DNA of 23,021 bases from a virus. Positions 15,985 to 22,519 of this stretch are shown piece by piece. The stretch covers positions 1-23,021 of the IMG/VR virus record IMGVR_UViG_3300028831_000002. One strand, 5' to 3'. The notes below the pieces were generated by a model. That model was not told the origin of the DNA, made no database searches, and saw only the letters and a list, made by a program, of their open reading frames with translations. The position numbers and the translations under genes were made by a program. Numbering within the stretch: position 1 is the stretch's first letter; each line of letters starts with the position of its first letter.

Positions 15985-17304
15985 CTAGGTGTTTGGCTTG
16001 ACTCCGACGGAGCCATTAGTTAGCTGTTTCAGGGGAACCTTCTTGGTAAGAGTGTTCACCGGGGTTTCAGGAGGAGCGGCTCCGTATCCCATAGAAGTTC
16101 CAGGCTGGGGCATGTTGCTATTGATCAGCATGTCAGCCTTAGCGTCCTTCGAGGGCTTGAACCCGATTCCCTGACGTATCTCGTTGGCCGTAAGAATCTC
16201 GTTTCGGGTGAACTTGTCCGCGATCTCCGCAAGCTGCTCCATCGGGACCAGGGCGAACGGATCACGGAAGTACATAATCGACTGACCTTGAGTTCGAGCA
16301 GTCTTGGTAAGGAAACGAGCCTTCATGGCTTCCGAGACAGCCTGAACGATCGGGATGACGGTTCGGTTCATGTAATTGATCATGACCTTTTCGTCAGCCG
16401 TGCCGTTCATTACTTCTGGTGTCAAACCAAGTTCAACATAAAGTTTGTCGGTGAGATACTTGATCTGTTCCAGAAGATTATTCTCAACTGGCCGATTCAG
16501 CTGCTGGATCTTCTCAGTTCCGTCGGTATAAGCGATACCGTACTTACTGCTCGTAAGCTGGAACTCAATATCCTTCATACGCTGGTCGGCCTGCTGCCTT
16601 CGAGCTTCAGACCTGACTACGTACGGAAGCTGAATGATCATGTCGAGCTTGCCGGAGCTAGCGGCTTCGTCTGCGCTATCCAGCAAACTAATCTTTCGAG
16701 CAAGCCTCTGCATTGTTGAACTGTTTTCGTTCATCACAGTAAACAGAGGATTCTCGACAATTGCTGTCATCCGCTTAGGTACTTCTACGATCTGTCGTTC
16801 GCCTCGACGCTGATCGTAAAGACTTACCTTGACAGTCTCTGGAGTCCATCCAACAATTTCGCCAACTCGGAGTTGCTGAATGTCGAAGTTGCCGGAATTA
16901 GTGGGGTCCATCGTAGTTTCGACTGGAACAATAGCGATGATTCCCTTTTCGAACAGGGTCATTGCAATGTCTCGTCGGAACTGGCGCGGACCTTGATCTA
17001 GGTTGGGATCTACCGTGAGACAGTCTTGAAGTCCGCTTTTGACGTCTTCTAGATACCGTTCTTCCGCATCTTGTCGAACGTGCCGGAAGATGATGCCCGA
17101 AACGTCAATAGCCAAACGAGTATAGATCGATGGGATGATCGACCGTTCCCCGCCCATGTAAGATGAACGAGGACGATGAGGAGGAGAGTAATAACCAATC
17201 CCGCTACTTCCTGTGGAGTGCAGTCCATTGATGTAGTTAGGATCGGTAAATATGTTCCATCCGTGCCGAAGACTACTCTTTACTTTTGAGAACAAGCTAG
17301 CCAT
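15985..17304 (-). CDS. Portal protein
   Basis: 439 residues, ATG 17304, with AAGGGGGTGA upstream (one mismatch to the full anti-Shine-Dalgarno partner). The early YTRLAIDVSGIIFRHVRQD is a typical portal segment, followed by a long central region and the stem-type segment LLEQIKYLTDKLYVELGLTP, then EVMNGTADEKVMINYMNRTV and a helical C-terminus with TRNEILTANEIRQGIGFKPS. The last pattern, 'R.E.LT.NEIR...G..P', is characteristic of HK97-type portals. Twelve copies form the ring through which terminase pumps DNA and to which the connector attaches. The gene sits between terminase large subunit and protease-capsid, the canonical order, with a 22-base gap on one side and a 19-base gap to the chosen protease start on the other. 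Confidence 0.93.
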   Translation of the reverse strand: MASLFSKVKSSLRHGWNIFTDPNYINGLHSTGSSGIGYYSPPHRPRSSYMGGERSIIPSIYTRLAIDVSGIIFRHVRQDAEERYLEDVKSGLQDCLTVDPNLDQGPRQFRRDIAMTLFEKGIIAIVPVETTMDPTNSGNFDIQQLRVGEIVGWTPETVKVSLYDQRRGERQIVEVPKRMTAIVENPLFTVMNENSSTMQRLARKISLLDSADEAASSGKLDMIIQLPYVVRSEARRQQADQRMKDIEFQLTSSKYGIAYTDGTEKIQQLNRPVENNLLEQIKYLTDKLYVELGLTPEVMNGTADEKVMINYMNRTVIPIVQAVSEAMKARFLTKTARTQGQSIMYFRDPFALVPMEQLAEIADKFTRNEILTANEIRQGIGFKPSKDAKADMLINSNMPQPGTSMGYGAAPPETPVNTLTKKVPLKQLTNGSVGVKPNT

Positions 17305-17326
17305 GAGTCACCCCCTTTCCAAAACG

Positions 17327-19072
17327 TCACTCGAACTCTTCCTTATGCAGTTTGTATGCGACCCAGGCATCCATCAAGGCAGCGACGTTGTCAATCTTCG
17401 CGTCTTGCCGCTTTTTCAAAAGTTTCCGGTTGCCATTGGTGTCTTCCATGGTGATGGAGTTGCCCATGGCAAACGTCATCAAAGCCTGATCAAATATGAG
17501 CAAACGTTCGCCACTTAGAGTCTTCAATTCCCCAAGCGGGACAGACTCTGTTCTCGCCCCCTGGATTACCTTTTCGATGCCGTGAGGCCCGTTCTCGCCT
17601 TCCCAGCGAGTGATGAACTCCTTAGCATTGTAGGGGTCATAACCAACTGCGCGCACATCATAATTCATCTCCTGGATGAAAGTATCCAGGTCATCGTAAA
17701 CCTCCATCATGTCCAGAATAGTTCCTTCTAGAACATGGAGGCTTCCCTCTTGAATGAAGTCTTCGTACTTCAAACGCATAGCCGCTTGAAGATTGGACAA
17801 TGTCAGAGAGGTAATATAGCTTCGAGTTTTTATCCCGAATTTGCCATTCGGCAGTGGAAAGAGGAATGTGAATGCACAGAAGTCGTCACCCTGCGAAAGG
17901 TCAGCACCCATTGCGCATGGCAAGTTCCAGAATTCACGGTAAGGATGGGGGAGAGTCTCTTCATAAGTGAAGAAGTACGTGAAACCTTCCATCGGAATAC
18001 CGAAACGCTTTGCCAGAATATCATTCCTGGCGTGAGGAGCCTTTTCGGCTCGTTCAACGTCGAGGTGGTAGACGTCATACGTAACAGTCTTTCCTAGATT
18101 AGGATTGGCTTTCGGCCATGTGGCCGGGTCGCCCACTTCTTCAATCTCGTCCAAGCGGTAATGCCAGATCGAGACATGAGGAGCCAGATACTCCCCCTTG
18201 AGAATATCCGCCAGCTCAAGCTTGATGGTGTCGCCACTGCCATTTCGAACAGTTCCCTCGGAACTGACGGCAACGATCAAATAATCATCAAGCTTAGAAG
18301 CACCCTGTTCGATGGCGCCAATAACATCTTCCCGGAGATCTCCGGATAGCCACTCATCAACAGTGGCTATTTTGGTCCGGAGCCCCTGGAGCTTATTGAT
18401 CGTCATCGGTCGAACTTCAAGCATCGAACCGGTGAGAAAGTTTTCGACACCCTTTTTGGTTGCCGCCAGCTTTACCCGGTTCATCTTTGATCCAGTGGTG
18501 TTCTGAAGTGAACCCTCTGTGAGAAACGCGAAGAGGGGCCCTCGGCTTCGGGTGATTGCCGTCCTGATTGGCGACATCACCTCTTCGGCCTGCTTCATTG
18601 TAGGAGCCGTAGTAATCTGGTGAGTCGTTGATGAATCGATGTTCAGAAAATAGCTCTGAAGACACGATTCGTAGAGGGACTTTGCGGCACCTCGTGCAAC
18701 GATCAGATACTGCTTGTTAACGAGTCGTTTCTTGATGACTCGGTTAACATATCGTCCGCCCATACCATCCGGAGATGGTTCATACACGCTTCGGTTAGTG
18801 AAGTGATACCAGCAGAATATCTGCTCAGCCCACAGCTTGAAGGTGTCCAGTAGGTGAAGATCGCTACCATCTGTTAGGGTAAGCTCATTCTCGCAATAGA
18901 GAACAAACCCCTCTACCGGATCAGGATCATAGTAGATGTTCGGGTCTTCGATGAGAGCGTCGATACGGTTCATCTCCATGGAGATTTCCCGATTGACAGG
19001 AATTTCTCCCCTGAGTACCGCGTCACGGAATTCCCCGTAATATCGGGGCACCGCCGTGTTCGACAAAGCCAT
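17327..19072 (-). CDS. terL: Terminase large subunit
   Basis: 581 residues, ATG 19072 with GGGAGGG upstream. ATPase domain: adenine/Walker A region LIVARGAAKS (about 123-132), Walker B KIATVDEW (Asp239-Glu240) and coupling motif VSSEGT (269-274). Nuclease domain: MGADLSQGDDF (Asp391 as first metal ligand), VGYDPYNAKEF in the middle, and DNVAALMDAWVAYK near the C-terminus, where a third acidic ligand is expected. It cuts concatemeric DNA and drives packaging through the portal encoded next. No small-subunit gene is recognisable in this window; the gene just upstream is the 2H/GNAT fusion. Length is normal for the family. Confidence 0.95.
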   Translation of the reverse strand: MALSNTAVPRYYGEFRDAVLRGEIPVNREISMEMNRIDALIEDPNIYYDPDPVEGFVLYCENELTLTDGSDLHLLDTFKLWAEQIFCWYHFTNRSVYEPSPDGMGGRYVNRVIKKRLVNKQYLIVARGAAKSLYESCLQSYFLNIDSSTTHQITTAPTMKQAEEVMSPIRTAITRSRGPLFAFLTEGSLQNTTGSKMNRVKLAATKKGVENFLTGSMLEVRPMTINKLQGLRTKIATVDEWLSGDLREDVIGAIEQGASKLDDYLIVAVSSEGTVRNGSGDTIKLELADILKGEYLAPHVSIWHYRLDEIEEVGDPATWPKANPNLGKTVTYDVYHLDVERAEKAPHARNDILAKRFGIPMEGFTYFFTYEETLPHPYREFWNLPCAMGADLSQGDDFCAFTFLFPLPNGKFGIKTRSYITSLTLSNLQAAMRLKYEDFIQEGSLHVLEGTILDMMEVYDDLDTFIQEMNYDVRAVGYDPYNAKEFITRWEGENGPHGIEKVIQGARTESVPLGELKTLSGERLLIFDQALMTFAMGNSITMEDTNGNRKLLKKRQDAKIDNVAALMDAWVAYKLHKEEFE

Positions 19073-19086
19073 CTAAACCCTCCCTT

Positions 19087-20808
19087 CTACCTTCCTACAT
19101 TGGTGTAGTGATTGGCGGCTCGACGAACGGCTACTTCGGCTCCTACACGGGCTGCAGCACCGGCTCCACCGGTATAAGCTGCCGCGGCAACCTTACCGGC
19201 TGCAAAAGTACCCTTGAGAGTGTTCTTGAGTATTTTTCCTGTGGGGGAATTCATAAACTTCCTGACATCTTCAATGGTCTTGCCCGCTTGAAGAATGTCC
19301 TTTACTACCTTGTGTCCCCGCTGAATATCAGACTTGTTGGTGGCCTGAAGCTGGCTGTACTGCTTTTCCAGATTCAGTCGATTGACCAGATGCTGAAGTT
19401 CCTGGTTACTTACAGTCTTGACGCCACCGGTGTTGATCTTGGTCTGGGTCGCAGAGGCAAGATTCGCATCTGATGAGGCTGGAGTAGAGGACGAAGATCC
19501 AGAACTGTTATCAGCCTTTCGTACACCCCACTTCATACCCTTGGTTCCGTAATGCTGAAGAAAATCGTTTACTTCTTCGAAGCCAGAATGCTTAGCATCG
19601 AAGTTGTACTCCATGTTCGTCAAACCGCCCCAAATCTCGGTACCGGGTCCCTTGTCTTCGCCGGTGACCTTGAATCCGAGCTTTTCGTAGATATGGCGAG
19701 CATCAGGAGAACGTCCTGGAACTTCAAGAGTCATCTTCTTGAAGCCCTGCTGCTTTCCGAAGTCCCGTCCAGCCTTCATAACGGCTGTGGCATAACCCTT
19801 ACCTCTTGCTGACTTGTCGATCCCAAGCCAGTTGAGATAGAGTTCTTCATCGTTCTTTTTCTGAACGTAAGCTTCCCCGACTTTCTTGCCGGATCCGTCC
19901 AGAATATTGAGTGAAGCCCTCTTCGAGTAACCTTCGCGAAACTTCTTACTGACCCTCCCCAGGGACTTAACCAGAACGTTAGGCTTTACCTTCTGGAGAG
20001 TAATTGTTTCTCCAGACTTGGTCTTCCTGGAAACTGAATCAGGGCCTAGGGACTTCAGTTCTGGACGGGGCTTTGACGAATCAGCCTTTCGAACGCCCCA
20101 GTGCATTCCCTTGACACCGTGGTGTTCAACCGAAGGATCGGTTTCTTCCGGAATATAGGTTTCCAGAAGATCAAGGAAGCCACCGTACTCGGCATCCAGA
20201 TTGAAGTCGTCGGAGGGGGATTCATCTAGATGCTTCAGAAAATCGTCTACTGCAGTACGACCGGAATCGGTCATTTGAGACATGGCTACCGCCGGATAGT
20301 CGTGATCGTAAGGCAGCAGATCGAATGTCGGCCCAATCGAGTTACCGACCCAGATAGCTACTCGATCGAAACGGACACTGTAGAACTCCCCGAGACCTTC
20401 TTCGAAATCCTTCGCAGGGGTTTCGGGGTAGCCTAGAGTCAGATGAGGTGTCCAGCCCTCAAATTGCTCTGTAGCGTTGTACGCAGCGTTGATCCTAGGA
20501 TCCTGAAGAAGGGTGTCCCGGAAACGAGCAATATTCTCAGACCACTTTTTGTTAAAGAAAAGGACGTCCGCGTCCTTATCCCCCAGGGTCCCCCTGGTTA
20601 CAACATCCAGGGAGAATTTCGCCAGCATGGAGGATGCATACTCAACATAGTCAGTCACATGGCTCAAACCATCAGAGCCAAAATCAGCGTCACCCAAGTA
20701 GAGAAGAGTGAGATGCGGCTCCTTCTCGCTGGAGACCTTTCGAACGAGGTCATTCTCAGCAGGGAGAGCTACAATGACTACACTATTTCCATTGCCGGAT
20801 TCTGCCAT
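19087..20808 (-). CDS. 2H phosphoesterase - GNAT acetyltransferase fusion with two HxGxKGMxWGVRK motifs
   Basis: 573 residues, ATG 20808 with GGAGG seven bases upstream; the first 31 bases overlap the connector gene. Residues 1-170 are a 2H phosphoesterase (2'-5' RNA ligase-like) domain with both active motifs intact: PHLTLLYLGD (His32, Thr34) and PHLTLGYPE (His122, Thr124). Residues about 300-385 are a GNAT domain: YLNWLGIDKSARGKGYATAV, the acetyl-CoA loop, and ARHIYEKLGFKV. Two peptides, HHGVKGMHWGVRK (229-241) and HYGTKGMKWGVRK (419-431), flank the GNAT part. The C-terminus has SNQELQHLVNRLNLEKQYSQ and an Ala/Gly-rich helix. From memory this motif and the C-terminal helices recur in head-module proteins of actinophages, often minor capsid proteins; the motif's function is unknown to me. 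It may be an internal or ejected head protein. Enzyme substrates are not evident. Confidence 0.8.
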   Translation of the reverse strand: MAESGNGNSVVIVALPAENDLVRKVSSEKEPHLTLLYLGDADFGSDGLSHVTDYVEYASSMLAKFSLDVVTRGTLGDKDADVLFFNKKWSENIARFRDTLLQDPRINAAYNATEQFEGWTPHLTLGYPETPAKDFEEGLGEFYSVRFDRVAIWVGNSIGPTFDLLPYDHDYPAVAMSQMTDSGRTAVDDFLKHLDESPSDDFNLDAEYGGFLDLLETYIPEETDPSVEHHGVKGMHWGVRKADSSKPRPELKSLGPDSVSRKTKSGETITLQKVKPNVLVKSLGRVSKKFREGYSKRASLNILDGSGKKVGEAYVQKKNDEELYLNWLGIDKSARGKGYATAVMKAGRDFGKQQGFKKMTLEVPGRSPDARHIYEKLGFKVTGEDKGPGTEIWGGLTNMEYNFDAKHSGFEEVNDFLQHYGTKGMKWGVRKADNSSGSSSSTPASSDANLASATQTKINTGGVKTVSNQELQHLVNRLNLEKQYSQLQATNKSDIQRGHKVVKDILQAGKTIEDVRKFMNSPTGKILKNTLKGTFAAGKVAAAAYTGGAGAAARVGAEVAVRRAANHYTNVGR

Positions 20809-21143
20809 TCCCTGCCCTCCCTTTCCACATTAAGGAGCCACTCGTACTTTTCTACCTGACGTTCCATTGAATTCAGAACTGTGGGGTTTGTTGGGGGGTC
20901 AAATATCAGGCGAAGCCTAAGATACATGTAAGACTTAACCTGATTCTGCTTTGGACCATAGATGAATTCATCCCACGTGGCAGTATCGTCCACGATCTCG
21001 AATCCCTCGTCTGGACCAAGCCCCAGCATAGCCAGATCTGCGAATACCGAGTTGATATGCACCAGAACATCTTCGTCAAATGACGGATCGTCAGGGTTTT
21101 GACTAAGAAGCTTCTTGGTGGTGTTGAGTATGCTCTGACTCAC
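20778..21143 (-). CDS. Possible free head-tail connector from internal start
   Basis: Alternative product of the gene above: GTG 21143-21141 in the same frame, with AAAGGAGG (21159-21152) 8 bases upstream, encodes 121 residues starting MSQSILNTTKKLLSQ. This is close to the usual length and start of gp6-like connectors as I remember them. It would form the ring on the portal to which the head-closure protein (13609-13938) docks. It is not a separate open frame because no stop precedes it, and whether both forms are made cannot be told from sequence alone. Confidence 0.6.
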   Translation of the reverse strand: MSQSILNTTKKLLSQNPDDPSFDEDVLVHINSVFADLAMLGLGPDEGFEIVDDTATWDEFIYGPKQNQVKSYMYLRLRLIFDPPTNPTVLNSMERQVEKYEWLLNVEREGREWQNPAMEIV

Positions 21144-22028
21144 ACTGGATCCCTCCTTTCGTATAGAATTTGCTGTGGAGGACTCCAGCGCAGGTGACAG
21201 AGTTGCAGTCTTGCCCCCAGTGACTGCCTGAGAACTCGCATTCTCTTCGGAAACGCTCAGTGTTCCTGAACGATTACCAGAAATATCCCCAGCGGTATCC
21301 GACTCAGAAGTCACCGACAGGGTCACAGACTTTTCACCACTAAGCGGCATAGACGAATCGCCGCTTGATGATATGGGGAATCCGCCTGTTTTGTTTCCAC
21401 CAACCGCCTGAGTGTCATCGTTCTCTGAAGAAAATCCCAGAGAAGACGACTTCTCGCCAGTTATCGGTTGAGAAGTCTCAGAGCTGCTTGCAGTGGGAAG
21501 GGTAGCCCCCGCAGAAACGTCTCCGGAAACGAAATTATCCCACAGAACAGACGCTGAGGATTCGCACCTGATACCTACATTGGTTCCCGTAGGAATGTCG
21601 GTGTTTGTGACTGAGACGCGTTCAACACCATTAACGAAACACTTGATCGTAGACCCTACGGCCTGGACTTTGGCTATGTCGTTAACTGCTGCAGGGGCTA
21701 CATAAGTCCCAAGTACAGTGAACGACCCTCCAACGACAGAGAACAAATCCCATTCAGATCCGTTGTTTCGCCATAGGTAACCGGAGGTTATGTTGGCGTT
21801 CCCTCGACACCAGACACCTTGTGACACAGACCCTGTAGCCGCAATAGTGGCCTGGGCAAAGTTATCGCTGGTGTCCATCGAAGCAGCGGCTCGGAGAATG
21901 ATCGTTCCACCAGCGGCTCCGGGTGAAAGCCGTCCGGAAGAAATCGACCAGTCACCAGATACCTCGACCCAGTTAGGTCCCAGGTCGCTATTATCGGCCC
22001 GGTCGAAGTTGTCGCTGAAGGTCGCCAT
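20778..22028 (-). CDS. LamG-like lectin/repeat protein fused to gp6-like head-tail connector
   Basis: 416 residues, ATG 22028, two bases after the previous stop. Residues 1-170 are a LamG/concanavalin-like beta sandwich (FSDNFDRADNSDLGPNW opening, GYLWRNNG middle, VLWDNFVSGD closing strand). Residues 177-288 hold tandem 20-residue repeats. Residues 296-416 are a compact helical domain: SQSILNTTKKLLSQ, SFDEDVLVHINSVFADLAML, GFEIVDDTATWDEFI, VKSYMYLRLRLIFDPP, EKYEWLLNVEREGREWQNP. From memory the last part is the phage gp6-like head-tail connector (adaptor) family, whose members are normally free proteins starting 'M..SILN..KK.LG'. A strong ribosome site and GTG sit exactly at that boundary, so connector may also be made alone. 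Position upstream of terminase is unusual for an adaptor; none follows the capsid gene here. Confidence 0.8.
   Translation of the reverse strand: MATFSDNFDRADNSDLGPNWVEVSGDWSISSGRLSPGAAGGTIILRAAASMDTSDNFAQATIAATGSVSQGVWCRGNANITSGYLWRNNGSEWDLFSVVGGSFTVLGTYVAPAAVNDIAKVQAVGSTIKCFVNGVERVSVTNTDIPTGTNVGIRCESSASVLWDNFVSGDVSAGATLPTASSSETSQPITGEKSSSLGFSSENDDTQAVGGNKTGGFPISSSGDSSMPLSGEKSVTLSVTSESDTAGDISGNRSGTLSVSEENASSQAVTGGKTATLSPALESSTANSIRKEGSSVSQSILNTTKKLLSQNPDDPSFDEDVLVHINSVFADLAMLGLGPDEGFEIVDDTATWDEFIYGPKQNQVKSYMYLRLRLIFDPPTNPTVLNSMERQVEKYEWLLNVEREGREWQNPAMEIV
21141..21159 (-). promoter_or_regulatory. Internal ribosome-binding site and GTG start for the connector
   Basis: AAAGGAGG (21159-21152), then an 8-base spacer, then GTG (21143-21141), lying at the junction between the 20-residue repeats and the connector domain. 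It is one of the best Shine-Dalgarno matches in the window. Confidence 0.65.
21165..21500 (-). repeat. Tandem 20-residue (60-base) repeats
   Basis: Five units of exactly 20 residues (177-196, 197-216, 217-236, 237-256, 257-276), plus a degenerate sixth that runs into the connector start. The loose consensus is hydrophobic-x-x-x-S-(S/E)-E-x-x-x-x-x-(I/V/L)-(T/S)-G-x-K-(S/T)-x-(S/T). Related to 'ETDTAQPxxxxK' style repeats I remember from phage and bacterial surface proteins. Diverged at DNA level, so old rather than recent duplication. Confidence 0.85.
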
Positions 22029-22030
22029 GA

Positions 22031-22474
22031 TCAGCCCGTAGAGTTGGCCCGGAACAGATCAGTGATGTTCAGAGTGAACGGGTTACCGTCCGGAGTCCAG
22101 CTAAGATCGGCCTTAGTAAGCGGAATCAGATCAGCGTCCGTACCGGTAGTAACATCCGGATCATAAAAGATCGCTACAGCAGCAACCTTATTACCCACAG
22201 GAGCAGACCAGGTAACACTGTTAGCACTTACAGTGACTCGGTCATTGACATCGTCAATGGCAGTGGTAACTCCGGTCAAAGTCTTTCGACCGACGGCAGA
22301 CTCGTTAGTGCTGCCGGAGAGAACATCCGCAGCAGTGTCCTTGTCCCGGAGGACGGCGTCTGATTCCAGACCAGTTTCTTCAAGAGGAATCAGAATGAAC
22401 GCATCATTCGGAGTAGGGAGATCAGCGTAGGCCGCCAACCGCCCAAGGGCTCGGTTGAAAGTTAGATTTGCCAT
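22031..22474 (-). CDS. Conserved beta-rich phage protein, possibly virion-associated
   Basis: 147 residues from ATG 22474, with a weak AAAGG about 7 bases upstream. The sequence MANLTFNRALGRLAAYADLP, DAFILIPLEETGLESDAVLR, ESAVGRKTLTGVTTAIDDV, RVTVSANSVTWSAPVGNKVA, FYDPDVTTGTDADLIPLTK and a final FRANSTG resembles a family I remember from actinophages, where it sits at the start of the structural cassette. The family function is not established to my knowledge. It is soluble and beta-rich, with no signal peptide. The next gene starts two bases after its stop without a clear ribosome site, so the lectin/connector gene probably depends on its translation. A head-associated or fibre-base role is possible. 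Confidence 0.75.
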   Translation of the reverse strand: MANLTFNRALGRLAAYADLPTPNDAFILIPLEETGLESDAVLRDKDTAADVLSGSTNESAVGRKTLTGVTTAIDDVNDRVTVSANSVTWSAPVGNKVAAVAIFYDPDVTTGTDADLIPLTKADLSWTPDGNPFTLNITDLFRANSTG

Positions 22475-22519
22475 TTAGCAACCTTTTAGATTGATGACCT
22501 ACGCTGTCATTTTGACGGT

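Noticed and set aside
13941-16001. 686-codon open frame on the plus strand
   Set aside because: It is the exact antisense of the capsid gene; strongly C/G-ending codons remove stops from the opposite frame. The product is Val/Leu/Arg/Asp-rich without a recognisable domain, and the minus-strand protein is a clear protease-capsid.
15966-16016. Upstream ATG 16016 for the protease-capsid gene
   Set aside because: It lies within the portal gene and has no good ribosome site; ATG 15965 has AAAGGAGA at 8 bases and gives the family-like start.
20778-22028. Treating the lectin-connector frame purely as a sequencing error that lost a stop
   Set aside because: It cannot be excluded, but the frame is continuous with sensible coding through the junction, and the protease-capsid gene shows the same arrangement. 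It was kept as a finding with resequencing as the test.
22475-22519. Possible terminator between endolysin and the next gene
   Set aside because: Only a 5-base inverted repeat (ATGAC/GTCAT) with no run of T after it on the transcribed strand.
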